This document shows positions 17,687 through 26,352 of a DNA stretch of 64,000 nt, piece by piece. This DNA comes from Kallipyga massiliensis ph2 (lineage in GTDB: Bacteria; Bacillota; Clostridia; Tissierellales; Peptoniphilaceae). The translations under genes were made by a program, and so were the position numbers. How positions within the stretch are numbered: position 1 is the first letter of the stretch; each line of letters begins with the position of its first letter. The notes below the pieces were generated by a model. The model was not told the DNA's origin. It made no database searches and saw nothing but the letters and a program-made list of their open reading frames with translations. The stretch spans positions 184,290 through 248,289 of the forward strand of contig NZ_HE978585.1 in assembly GCF_000311985.1 (NCBI RefSeq), read 5' to 3'.

Positions 17687-18583
17687 ATGTCAAAGCTTTA
17701 TGCACCAAAAGGGATTATCCCAGTTCCACCAACACCATTTAACGAAGACGGTACGATCAACGCAAAAGAGTACAAGCGCTTGTTGGATTATGACATTGAA
17801 AGAGGTGTTCATTGCATTTGCATAGGTGGTAGCACAGGTGAATGGTCCACCATGTCACTCGAAGAAAGAAAAGAATTATTCAAAATTGCAGCCGAGGGAA
17901 TTGGAAATCGCATTCCAAAGATGGCAACAACTGGTTGCCATAGCTTAGATAAAACCTTGGAATTGACCCAATACGCTGTTGAACTCGGTTATGAGAGCAT
18001 TCTACTTATTACCCCCCATTATCTCCAGCCTGGCCGTGAGGCTACAAAAGACTACTATCGGACAGTAGCTAAAACTTTCCCGGATTTGGCCGTATGCATT
18101 TATAATGTCCCCCACTGCACTAACGTTGAATTGCCGGTAGAGGATATTGTTGAATTGGCAAAGGTCCCCAATATCACCGGAATGAAGCATTGCACGGATC
18201 CGACAATTACCAATAAGATCATTGAAGGAACTGAATCCGAATATTTCGAGAGTACAACAGGCAGAGAAAACATGATTCTTGCCAACCTTTGCCAAGGTGG
18301 AAGTGGCGGAATGGGTGTAATGTGCACCATTATGCCTAAAGAATTAGTTAAAATGTATGACCTGTTAATGGAGAATAATTGGGAAGAAGCTCTTAAGATC
18401 GATAAGTCTCTCCGGAAACTTTCCATTTTAATTGAAGCCGAACCAAATCCTGCCCCTGTTAAAGAAGTTCTTAACATGATGGGATTTGATTTTGGTGCTC
18501 CTCGTCTCCCCTTGCGGCCTTGTAGTGACTCTCTAAGAGAAGAACTTCGTAAAGAGCTTAAGAAACTTGGTTACGATCTTTAA
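17687..18583 (+). CDS. DHDPS/NAL-family lyase of unknown substrate
   Basis: 298 residues. The barrel motifs of the family are clear: GGSTGEWSTM (pyruvate carboxylate binding), the Tyr in YNVPHCTN, and the Schiff-base Lys in GMKHCTD. The ATG at 17687 has AAGGAGG 5 bases upstream; the longer frame from 17609 includes the promoter and is rejected. It shares only family-level likeness with the lyase at 7289. Next to a hydroxyacid dehydrogenase, a GltS-type carrier and an RraA remnant, it probably cleaves or dehydrates a 2-oxo sugar acid (inference). Confidence 0.85.
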   Translation: MSKLYAPKGIIPVPPTPFNEDGTINAKEYKRLLDYDIERGVHCICIGGSTGEWSTMSLEERKELFKIAAEGIGNRIPKMATTGCHSLDKTLELTQYAVELGYESILLITPHYLQPGREATKDYYRTVAKTFPDLAVCIYNVPHCTNVELPVEDIVELAKVPNITGMKHCTDPTITNKIIEGTESEYFESTTGRENMILANLCQGGSGGMGVMCTIMPKELVKMYDLLMENNWEEALKIDKSLRKLSILIEAEPNPAPVKEVLNMMGFDFGAPRLPLRPCSDSLREELRKELKKLGYDL

Positions 18584-18602
18584 GCAATAAAGGGGGCTGA
18601 TT

Positions 18603-19538
18603 ATGCCAACCGTTTTAATCACAGAACCTATAGCTGAGTGTGCGATAGAGTCTTTAAAAAACAAAGGTTATAGAGTTGCATTTGAGTATGAGGAAAATGG
18701 GCCTAATTATTCAACCGAAGATGTGATAGCCGTAATTAACCGCCTACATCCCATTAATAAGGAATGGATGTCTCAGTATCCTAATTTAAAGATCATATCC
18801 TATCATGGCGTTGGATACGATGGCATCGATCTAGAAACGGCCAAATCACGCGACATCTGTGTCACTATTACGCCTGGGCAAAATTCTTTGGGAGTGGCAG
18901 AATATACTATCGCATTGATTTTGGCACTTTCAAAGCAACTAACCTCGGTAACAGAGGATTATAAAACAAAAGGTTATTCTTCAAAGTATGATCATACTTC
19001 TTCAGAGATAACCGGAAAAACTCTAGGATTAGTTGGGTTAGGAAACATAGGAATGCGGGTTGCTAACATTGCCCTAAATGGTTTCTCAATGAAGGTTCTT
19101 GCCTACGATCCTTTTATTAAAAAAGCTCCAGAAAGGATTGAGTTGGTTGATGACCGGAATGTCATTTTTAAGGAAGCAGACTTCATCAGTTTACATCTGA
19201 GTTTAAATGACAAAACCTATCATAGCATTGGTGACAAAGAATTCGAGGCAATGAAATCAAGTGCATTTGTTGTGAATTGCTCCAGAGGAGCAATTGTCGA
19301 CCAGAAGGCTCTAATTCGAGCCTTAAAAAATGGAAGAATCAGCGGTGCAGGTTTGGATGTCACGGATCCTGAAAAATGTGAAACTGATGATCCTCTACTT
19401 CATATGGACAATGTTATTGTAAGCCCACATATCGCCGGCTCAAGTAATGAATCTTTGGAACGAGTTGCAAATATGTGTGTCGATAATATTGAAAAGTTTT
19501 TTGAAGGTGGCGATCTTTCAGGAAAAAGAATTGTATAA
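18603..19538 (+). CDS. D-2-hydroxyacid dehydrogenase (NAD-dependent)
   Basis: 311 residues with catalytic and Rossmann domains: GLGNIG in the dinucleotide fold (about residue 143), NCSRGAIVD with the catalytic Arg, the Glu in TDPEKCE, and the His in SPHIAGSS. It reduces 2-oxoacids or oxidises D-2-hydroxyacids. AAGGGGG precedes the ATG, and the gene follows the lyase by 19 bases. It is the intact counterpart of the frameshifted dehydrogenase at 206-1191, though the two are diverged family members. Confidence 0.9.
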   Translation: MPTVLITEPIAECAIESLKNKGYRVAFEYEENGPNYSTEDVIAVINRLHPINKEWMSQYPNLKIISYHGVGYDGIDLETAKSRDICVTITPGQNSLGVAEYTIALILALSKQLTSVTEDYKTKGYSSKYDHTSSEITGKTLGLVGLGNIGMRVANIALNGFSMKVLAYDPFIKKAPERIELVDDRNVIFKEADFISLHLSLNDKTYHSIGDKEFEAMKSSAFVVNCSRGAIVDQKALIRALKNGRISGAGLDVTDPEKCETDDPLLHMDNVIVSPHIAGSSNESLERVANMCVDNIEKFFEGGDLSGKRIV

Positions 19539-19590
19539 AAATATACTACCTCTTATACGATTTAATCCTGTGTAGCTTAATGATGAGCTA

Positions 19591-19638
19591 AACAGCAAGG
19601 TGATGTTTTGTTCATCAAAACTTCATCTTGCTGTTTTT
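19591..19638 (+). terminator. Rho-independent terminator after dehydrogenase gene
   Basis: AACAGCAAG (19591-19599) pairs with CTTGCTGTT (19627-19635), with further pairing GTTTTG/CAAAAC inside, followed by TTTTT. It lies before the GltS-type gene, which may therefore be only partly co-transcribed with the upstream pair. Confidence 0.8.
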
Positions 19639-19674
19639 TATTCCTACTTAAATATAAGGTAAAGGAGGAAATAC

Positions 19675-20922
19675 ATGTCGTTCTCTATAGTAGACGGTAT
19701 AGCAACAATTCATTTAGATGCGATTGGAACCCTCGCCCTATCACTAGTCCTATTACTCTTTGGTAGTTATCTTAGGAATCATGTCGCCTTTTTAGAGCGT
19801 TTTTGTATACCCGCACCCGTTGCCGGTGGATTTACTTTTTCTTTTATCCACTGCATACTTTATATGACCGGCATCCTCTTCTTTGATTTTGATACAGCTT
19901 ACCAGGCTCCGGCTATGATTGCTTTTTTCACCTGTGTTGGACTTGCCACAAGCGTTACTGGCTTAAGGAAAGGTGGGAAGGACATCATTGTCTATTACAT
20001 ATTATGTTGTTTACTAATTGTTGCACAGAGTGCAATTAGTATTGGACTTTCTTTTGCCACAGGTATAGAACCCATATATGGTTTTTTGGCAGGATCAACA
20101 ACAATGGTAGGCGGTCACGGAAACGGTGGATCTTTTGGTCAAACAATTACCGACATGGGCTATGCTGCAGGATTAACTGTTGGAATGGCTTGTGCTACCT
20201 TTGGTTTAGTCAGTGGATCCCTCCTAGGAGGTCCGTTTGCCAATCATCTCATTAATAAATTCAAGCTTGATCCCAGTAAAGCAGATACATCTTTCGATGG
20301 TGCTTTAGAAGAAATCGATGAAGATACCATCATAGCAAATCCCCATGCAAATTTAATAAAACATATTGCCCTTGTCGTAGTGATCATGACGATTGGCGGG
20401 TTTATTGTTGATAAGGTATCTACTTTAATTAATGGCGTAACCTTGCCTCCATACGTTGGTGGGATGTTCCTCGGCGTAATTGTAAGAAATATTAACGAAA
20501 AGACTAAAATAATCGAAATTGATCAACACACTGTTGATGATATGCAAGATGTTTTTTTAGCCGTTTTTCTATCGATTGCAATGATGTCCCTCAAACTTTG
20601 GGAGTTAATTGACTTGGCAATTCCTCTGCTAATAATCCTCTTTACTCAGGTTATCTTTATTGTTACATATGCCAGATTTATCTGTTTCCCGCTTTTAGGG
20701 AAAACCTATGATACAGCGGTTATGTTAGCCGGTTTAGTCGGGCACGGCTTAGGTGCTACACCAAATGCCATTGCTAATATCACATCTGTCACTGATAAAT
20801 ATGGTCCATCAAAAAAAGCCATGTTCATTGTTCCAATCATTGCAGCTGCTTTCCTCGATTTATTCCTTCTTCCAACGATTGTCATTACATTTAATATTGC
20901 TGTAAACCTAATGGGCGGCTGA
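19675..20922 (+). CDS. gltS: GltS-family sodium:carboxylate symporter
   Basis: 415 residues with about ten to twelve membrane helices and the two glycine-rich re-entrant loops of the ESS/GltS family: GGHGNGGSFG in the first half and GHGLGATPNAIAN in the second. GltS carries glutamate with sodium; here the neighbours suggest another dicarboxylate or hydroxyacid. AAGGAGG stands shortly before the ATG at 19675. It follows the dehydrogenase gene and a terminator, and ends the AT-rich island. Confidence 0.85.
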   Translation: MSFSIVDGIATIHLDAIGTLALSLVLLLFGSYLRNHVAFLERFCIPAPVAGGFTFSFIHCILYMTGILFFDFDTAYQAPAMIAFFTCVGLATSVTGLRKGGKDIIVYYILCCLLIVAQSAISIGLSFATGIEPIYGFLAGSTTMVGGHGNGGSFGQTITDMGYAAGLTVGMACATFGLVSGSLLGGPFANHLINKFKLDPSKADTSFDGALEEIDEDTIIANPHANLIKHIALVVVIMTIGGFIVDKVSTLINGVTLPPYVGGMFLGVIVRNINEKTKIIEIDQHTVDDMQDVFLAVFLSIAMMSLKLWELIDLAIPLLIILFTQVIFIVTYARFICFPLLGKTYDTAVMLAGLVGHGLGATPNAIANITSVTDKYGPSKKAMFIVPIIAAAFLDLFLLPTIVITFNIAVNLMGG

Positions 20923-20935
20923 TTATTAGGATAAT

Positions 20936-21046
20936 GGTAAAATAACCATCACAACCAAAGATATAAACAAATCCATCGAGTTAAAACTTGAAGAATTATT
21001 CTCACATAACTCCGTGAAGTACACCTTGACTATTAGATTTAGATGA
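20936..21046 (+). pseudogene. C-terminal remnant of a DUF5067-like gene
   Basis: An open stretch with no start site reads GKITITTKDINKSIELKLEE, then LFSHN, up to a TGA at 21044-21046. It matches the end of the remnant at 2391-2500 (TVGITNMDKPIELEFEELFS) in both amino acid and base sequence. It is about 37 codons long, with no ribosome binding site, so it is a leftover rather than a gene. Confidence 0.45.
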
Positions 21047-21065
21047 AGATAGTAAGAGAACAAAT

Positions 21066-21106
21066 AAATCACTCCCCAAACCTTCTTCTGGTTTGGGGAG
21101 TGATTT
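21066..21106. terminator. Strong bidirectional terminator
   Basis: A perfect 17-bp stem (21066-21082 with 21090-21106, loop TTCTTCT) is followed by T-rich sequence on both strands. It sits where the AT-rich island meets the GC-rich region. Confidence 0.85.
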
Positions 21107-21209
21107 TACTGGCCGATCCCAGGCAGTTCGGGAGGGGGGGGGAGATGGCCGTCAATAGTGTTAGTTTGGAAAATATTGAAAACCACCACTATTATTTTGG
21201 CATCTGGAG

Positions 21210-21428
21210 TAGTGGTGATTCGCCAAAAAACTCCAAACCACTACTACCCACAGCTCAATTTCATAGTGGTGATTCGCCAAAAAACACCAAACCACCACTA
21301 TCCACGGCACGAATCTATAGTGGTAGTTCGCCAAAAAACGCCAAACCACCACTACCCACGGCACGAATCTATAGTGGTGATTGGCCAAAAACGCCAAACC
21401 ACCACTACTCACGGCACAAAACGAATCG
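21210..21428. repeat. Tandem hairpin array A (54-bp period)
   Basis: Four units begin at 21210, 21264, 21318 and 21372, 54 bases apart, with a partial unit before. Each has arm TAGTGGTG, core ATTCGCCAAAAAAC, and arm CACCACTA, then a linker of about 17 bases. The array lies between the 3' ends of gltS (plus) and the glycosidase gene (minus). Open frames across it are artefacts of its repeat structure. Confidence 0.9.
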
Positions 21429-21447
21429 TAGTGCTTCACCCCCCCCA

Positions 21448-23571
21448 CTAATCCCACAAAGCCCACTCCACCTTTTCGCCAATCGCCGCCTTTCCCCCGA
21501 TCATGAGGAAGTTGGTGATTTGGGTGGTTTGGATGTAGTTGGAGATGGCGGCGGGCAGGCTATCCTTGGCCGTCAGGAGGATGGGGGCGCCCTGGGCGGC
21601 GGCGACAGGGCCGATGACCATAGCGTCGGCGAAGTTCTCTCCGGAGGCGACAAAGGCGGTATCTCCGGCACCAAGGGTTTTGGCGACCAGGGCGGCTGTC
21701 TCATACCGAGTGGACCCGCCAATCCGGGATAGGGTCTTGGGGAGGCGGGCTTCTACGGCGGAGGATACGGCCGCATCGCCACCGATGATGTGGACTCCGG
21801 TAACGCCCAGGCTCTTGATGGCGGAGGCAGTGGAAGCCGGGAGTGCGTTGGGGGCCGTCAGGAGGATGGGGGCGCCCTTAGCACCGGCAAAGGGGGCAAC
21901 GGAGAGGGCATCGGCGAAGGTCAGGCCTGTGGCGACCACGGCCTCCTTGGCGCCGGATAGGGCAACCACCCTGCGGGCCATGAGGGCCGAGGTCTCATAG
22001 CGGTTGGATCCCCCGATCCGCTCGACCTTGCCGTCCTTATCCAGGGCAGCCGCCTCTCGGGCCAGCTGGTCGGATAGGGCGGAATCTCCTCCGGCCAGGA
22101 TGATGTCCTTGGCCCCAATCTTTTTGATGGTGAACTTGACCATGGGGTCCAGGCGGTCCCGGTTGACCAGGAGGATGGCGGCCCCTTCCTGGTGGGCCAG
22201 GGGGCCGGCCGAGAGGGCATCGGCAAAGAGGTCGGACCGGGCCAGGATGACCTTGTCGGCCTTCTTGATGGAAAGGGTGGCCACCTTGCAGGCCGTCTCA
22301 ATCCGGTTTTCCCCGGTGATCCGCCCCACATGGATGTCATTGAAAAAGTTCTTTTCCGGGGCAGCAAATTCATTGAGGAGGACGCCCAGACCGTTGGCAA
22401 CCGACCGCTGGCTCCCGTCGGAGGGCCGGTTGATGACCCGGGTCTTAGCTGCTCCGGGCTCCCGGACCACCATGGTCGTTGATCCGCCACCATCAAAGTT
22501 GACGGCATCGCTGGACCCGATGTCCCGCATGAGCCGGGCCAGCTGGACCATGGTCATGCCGCCGGACCGGCGGCTTCTTCCGTCCACGACCACCATGAAA
22601 AGCTTGTTCCCTTCGGCGTTGGTTCCCACGGCTGTCCGGGGGTGGACCTGGCGGTCCTGGATGGAGATTTTCCCGCCGGTCAGGATCCGGTGGCCATTGG
22701 CCATGACCAGCTGAGGATCGGAGGTCAGTTCGCTGGATAAACGGTAGGTAATACTGACCTGGTCTCCCACCTGGAGAGCCTTGAGGGCATCCATGGAGGC
22801 CCCACCGGGGGAGGCGATGACGATTTGTCCATAGGGGATGGCCTCCCGAGAGACTTCCTGTACCTTGATGACCTGGAAGTTCTCATCCAGAAAAGCTTCC
22901 ATCCCTTCCTCATTTTCAGAAAGGCGGGCGTAATTCCCCCACTTGTCGGTATAAACAGCGAAGGTTCCCTTGGAGGCCGCGTTCATGTTCACCGAATTGA
23001 TCATATAGGATTGGTCAGCGATGGTGACGCTGCCTTTCAGCCGAGTCTCCCCCATGTGGACCCCGCCCTGGCCATCAATGACCAGGGAATCCCGGGTCCG
23101 GTGGGACCAGGCGTTGAGGACCTCCCGAGTTTCGTCCTGGCTGTTTCCGTTTGGGGTGCCAGACGTCCGCATATCGAAGAAGTCCCCATTGATGGCCCCG
23201 GCCAGGTTGGCCTTTTCATCCGCCATATGGGTTAGGGGCCGACGGCGGTTGACCTTGCCGTTATAGAGATAGTCCAGGCTGACGTTCTCATTGGTCAGAT
23301 CCGCCTCCAGGATGGCCCCCATGGTCGGGCGGCCCTTTTTGTCGACTCGGGTGAAGCGGGTGAGGATGAGGCCGGGGCCCAGCTCCTTCTCGAAAATCCG
23401 GGTCAGGCGGGCGGTCCCCCCATCCGTCAGGTCATAGCGGGGCCGCTTGGCCAAGGTTCGGTCCAGGCGGTAGGCCTGGGCCTCCTCCCCGAAGGGCAAG
23501 AAAAAAAGAAGGCCGGCCAAAAGGAAGGCCAGAAACCTTCTTCCTTTATGGTGTGCAGGATGTTGATTCAT
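21448..23571 (-). CDS. Secreted phosphodiester glycosidase with CWB2 wall-binding repeats
   Basis: 707 residues. A signal peptide (residues 1-33, cleavage near EAQA) leads to a NAGPA/DUF2233-type phosphodiester glycosidase domain (about 80-400) with NGDFFD, VDGRSRRSGGMT and the NFDGGGSTT motif. Three CW_binding_2 repeats follow (about 410-707), each opening with RI-GG/GE-xRxET (GENRIETA, GSNRYETS, GSTRYETA). The repeats hold the protein in the wall by binding anionic polymers, and the enzyme domain may trim sugar phosphodiesters in wall polymers. GGGAGGA precedes the ATG. The gene is alone and GC-rich. Confidence 0.88.
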   Translation of the reverse strand: MNQHPAHHKGRRFLAFLLAGLLFFLPFGEEAQAYRLDRTLAKRPRYDLTDGGTARLTRIFEKELGPGLILTRFTRVDKKGRPTMGAILEADLTNENVSLDYLYNGKVNRRRPLTHMADEKANLAGAINGDFFDMRTSGTPNGNSQDETREVLNAWSHRTRDSLVIDGQGGVHMGETRLKGSVTIADQSYMINSVNMNAASKGTFAVYTDKWGNYARLSENEEGMEAFLDENFQVIKVQEVSREAIPYGQIVIASPGGASMDALKALQVGDQVSITYRLSSELTSDPQLVMANGHRILTGGKISIQDRQVHPRTAVGTNAEGNKLFMVVVDGRSRRSGGMTMVQLARLMRDIGSSDAVNFDGGGSTTMVVREPGAAKTRVINRPSDGSQRSVANGLGVLLNEFAAPEKNFFNDIHVGRITGENRIETACKVATLSIKKADKVILARSDLFADALSAGPLAHQEGAAILLVNRDRLDPMVKFTIKKIGAKDIILAGGDSALSDQLAREAAALDKDGKVERIGGSNRYETSALMARRVVALSGAKEAVVATGLTFADALSVAPFAGAKGAPILLTAPNALPASTASAIKSLGVTGVHIIGGDAAVSSAVEARLPKTLSRIGGSTRYETAALVAKTLGAGDTAFVASGENFADAMVIGPVAAAQGAPILLTAKDSLPAAISNYIQTTQITNFLMIGGKAAIGEKVEWALWD

Positions 23572-23778
23572 TGATTCCTCCCATACTTTTCACTTCCCGC
23601 CTCTTCTCTTCAATAGAAAGAGGGGCAGGATTCTCTTTTTCGTTACTTTTGTTCCCAATATACCACAAAAGGGAGGTGGAAATTCTTCAACTCGTGAGTA
23701 GAATTCTCGTGAACACCAGTTGGATAAGATCCTTTCGGGTATGTAAAGGAAGAAAGCAAACGAACAGAGGAGGTTCTG

Positions 23779-24279
23779 ATGAAAATTCTAGCTTTTGTTG
23801 CTGATAATTTTGAAGACTGCGAGCTCATCTATCCTTATTATAGGGTTCAGGAAGATGGCCATGAGGTCACTTTGGTGGGCCTGGAAAAGACGACCTACCG
23901 GGGCAAGAAGGGGGACTCCCTGACCGCCGATAAGACCTATGATGAGGTCGATATGAAGGACTACGACGGCCTGATCATCGCAGGGGGCTTCATGCCCGAC
24001 CGGATCCGGACCCACGAAGGCGCTGTCCGGATCACCCGGGATGCGGTCCTCCAAAACAAGCCCGTAGCTGCCATCTGCCATGGTCCCTCCATGCTGGTGG
24101 AAGCCGGTATCCTCCAGGGTCGGAAGGTGACTTCCGTTGAAAACATCAAGACGGACCTCATCAACGCCGGCGGCAACTATTCGGAGGAAAAAGTCGTTGT
24201 TGACGGCAATCTGGTTACCGCCCAGAGACCGCCCCAACTCCCCCTCTGGATGAAGGAATTCACCGCCCTGCTCAAGTAA
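23779..24279 (+). CDS. DJ-1/PfpI family protein
   Basis: 166 residues, the usual size. The nucleophile elbow with Cys and His is AAICHGPSML near residue 100, and the conserved Glu (near DNFEDCE) is at the N-terminus. Members act as glyoxalase III-like deglycases or peptidases in stress defence; which one cannot be told here. GAGGAGG stands before the ATG. It is a single gene divergent from the glycosidase gene and is followed by a terminator at 24317-24340. Confidence 0.88.
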   Translation: MKILAFVADNFEDCELIYPYYRVQEDGHEVTLVGLEKTTYRGKKGDSLTADKTYDEVDMKDYDGLIIAGGFMPDRIRTHEGAVRITRDAVLQNKPVAAICHGPSMLVEAGILQGRKVTSVENIKTDLINAGGNYSEEKVVVDGNLVTAQRPPQLPLWMKEFTALLK

Positions 24280-24316
24280 AATCGCCACTTTCCTCTGAGA
24301 ACTCCATAGCAAACCC

Positions 24317-24340
24317 GCTCGACCACCCGGTCGGGCTTTT
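24317..24340 (+). terminator. Rho-independent terminator
   Basis: GCTCGACC (24317-24324) pairs with GGTCGGGC (24329-24336, one G-U pair) and is followed by TTTTATTC. It ends the DJ-1/PfpI transcript. Confidence 0.7.
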
Positions 24341-24456
24341 ATTCGCCCTTTTTCTTTCCTCACAAATCCGCCATTATTTTTCTCCGGCCCCACCCTATAA
24401 TAAAAACAAAGAAAAGGATTCCACGAAAGGTGAATCCTCATGGAAAGGAGTTGACC

Positions 24457-25845
24457 ATGAACAAACAAGAAAACCGGGACAAGGGCTTCCGCCTCCTCCG
24501 TCCCCTAAAGAAGCCCATGGCCATGAGCCTGGCCCTCCTCCTTGGCTTGACCGCCTGCGGATCGACAAAAGATCCCGCCCAAGCCCCCAGCCCACTGGCG
24601 GGCAAGGAAGTCTTAGCCCTGGCCGCCCCCTTGGAAGTCCACCAGCACCCGGAGGCCTCGGGGAAATATGATGACAAGCTTAGCGAGGCCTACCGGGAAT
24701 TTTGGAACCGGCTGGACAAGGAAGTCCAGGAGTCAAAATTTAAAGACCCCCTCTACCGCTACACGGAAAAGATGAACCGGATCCTCATGAGCGAGGGAAA
24801 AGATAATGTGGTCTACTCCCCCCTCAACACCTACATGTGCCTCTCGGTCCTGGCGGAAGCGGCCGGCAGCAAGACTCAGGAGGAAATCCTCAAGGCCCTA
24901 TCCCTGGACTCCCCCGAGACCAACCGGAGAAACAGCCGGGCCATGACGGAAATCTTCAACTACGATGACGGCCTCCTCCACATCCAATCAGCTAATGCCG
25001 TCTGGATGAATGAGGCAGTCAAAGCTCGCAAAGAAGGGCTGGAGTCGATCAACAAGGACTTCCGGGCCTCCCTCTTCCAGGGAAAGATGGGGTCCCCTGA
25101 AATGGACAAGCTCCTCCAAAACTGGCTCAAGGAAAACACGGGCGGCCTCCTGGATGACCAGGCTAATGAAGAAAGCCTAAACCCTGAGACCGTCTTCGCC
25201 CTGACCTCCACCCTCTATTTCAAAGGAGCATGGAATGAGGTCTTTGAGAAGGCCATGACCAAAGACGAGACCTTCCACGGCGTCGATGGAGACCAAACCC
25301 TCCCCTTCATTCACGCCGAACGGATCGATACCATCTACCAAGGCAAGACCTTCGACGCCCTCTCCCTCTCCTTCGGTGGGCCCGCTCGACTCTGGATCAT
25401 CCGGCCCAAGGACGGCGATTTCGATGCCCTCATCCAATCCCCCGACCTGACCCAGCTCCTCTCCGACCCCGACAACTACCCCAACCAGGCCACATGCGAT
25501 GTCCGCATGGCACTGCCCAAGCTTGACCTGACCAACAAGTTCTCCCTGGTGGAGGTCATGGAGAAGTTGGGCATCCGGGAAGCCTTTGATTCCCAGAAGG
25601 CCGACTTTACCGGCCTCCTCAGCCCGGAAAGCCCAGCCTACCTGACTGAAGCCTCCCATGCCACCCGCTTCATGATGGATGAAGAAGGGGCCAAAGCCGC
25701 CGCATACACCATCATGAAGACAGAAATGGCTATGGAGATTCCGGACAAGGTCTACGACTTCAAGGCCGACCGCCCCTTCCTCTTTGTCCTAACCGCCTTC
25801 AATGAAAGCCCCCTCATGGTGGGCCGGGTCAACAGCCTGCAATAG
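24457..25845 (+). CDS. Serpin (serine protease inhibitor) lipoprotein
   Basis: 462 residues. A lipobox (GLTAC, Cys 34) predicts anchoring on the outer face of the membrane. The serpin fold follows, with the signature VVYSPLNTYMCLSVLAEAA and the end FLFVLTAFNESPLMVGRV. The reactive-loop hinge DEEGAKAAAYT has small residues at the P12-P9 places as in inhibitory serpins, so it probably traps a protease; the loop continues IMKTEMAMEIPD. The ATG at 24457 with AAAGGAG is preferred over the frame start at 24430. In a host-associated bacterium a surface serpin could blunt host neutrophil or gut proteases (inference). Confidence 0.92.
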   Translation: MNKQENRDKGFRLLRPLKKPMAMSLALLLGLTACGSTKDPAQAPSPLAGKEVLALAAPLEVHQHPEASGKYDDKLSEAYREFWNRLDKEVQESKFKDPLYRYTEKMNRILMSEGKDNVVYSPLNTYMCLSVLAEAAGSKTQEEILKALSLDSPETNRRNSRAMTEIFNYDDGLLHIQSANAVWMNEAVKARKEGLESINKDFRASLFQGKMGSPEMDKLLQNWLKENTGGLLDDQANEESLNPETVFALTSTLYFKGAWNEVFEKAMTKDETFHGVDGDQTLPFIHAERIDTIYQGKTFDALSLSFGGPARLWIIRPKDGDFDALIQSPDLTQLLSDPDNYPNQATCDVRMALPKLDLTNKFSLVEVMEKLGIREAFDSQKADFTGLLSPESPAYLTEASHATRFMMDEEGAKAAAYTIMKTEMAMEIPDKVYDFKADRPFLFVLTAFNESPLMVGRVNSLQ

Positions 25846-25970
25846 ACCTTGAGAAGGGGGCCGGCAGCGGTGGTTGGGGCGCCGGCAGTTGGGCGCCGGC
25901 TTGCCCTGGAGGACATGAGGACAACATTCCGCCCTATTTCACAAATCCACGAATAGGGCAGTGAAGGAAA

Positions 25971-26276
25971 TACCCCTCTTCCCGGCATTTTCGCCATTTG
26001 GACGGGTATCGCCATACCCCTCTTCCCGCCAATTTCGCCACTTGGAGGGGTATCGCTAGACCCCTCTTCCCACCAATTTCGCCATTTGGAGGGGTAGCGC
26101 CATACCGCCCCTTCCCGCAGTTTTCGCCATTTGGAGGGGTAGCGCCATACCGCCCCTTCCTGCCGTTTTCGCCACTTGGAGGGGTGTTTCCATACCCCTC
26201 TTCCCGCTGTTTTTGCCACTTGGAGGGGTATTGCCATACCGCCCTTCCCGCTGTTTTTGCCATTTGGAGGGGTATG
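25971..26276. repeat. Tandem hairpin array B (44-45 bp period)
   Basis: Seven units start at 25971, 26015, 26059, 26103, 26148, 26193 and 26237. A typical unit has arm TACCCCTC, core TTCCC-N3-ATTTCGCCA, arm GAGGGGTA and a 6-base linker such as TCGCCA, so neighbouring units form a hairpin of 8 bp with a 6-base loop. It lies between the convergent serpin and PH-domain genes. Confidence 0.92.
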
Positions 26277-26313
26277 AGCTCCCGCCAGAACGCCCCCCAG
26301 CGCTCCACACCAA

Positions 26314-26351
26314 AAAGAAGCGGTGCCCGATTCGGACACCGCCTCTTTTTT
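26314..26351. terminator. Bidirectional terminator
   Basis: GCGGTG (26320-26325) and CACCGC (26337-26342) with inner CCGA/TCGG pairing form a hairpin flanked by A-rich sequence on the left and TTTTTT on the right. It ends the minus-strand nhaC operon and could stop plus-strand readthrough. Confidence 0.8.
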
Positions 26352-26352
26352 G

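Noticed and set aside
21043..21732. An open frame of about 229 codons on the plus strand across array A.
   Set aside because: It arises from the repeat period (54, divisible by three) and runs antisense into the glycosidase gene; there is no homology or sensible start.
21210..26276. The tandem repeats could be CRISPR arrays.
   Set aside because: There are no unique spacers: whole units repeat, including the loop and core, and no cas genes are near.
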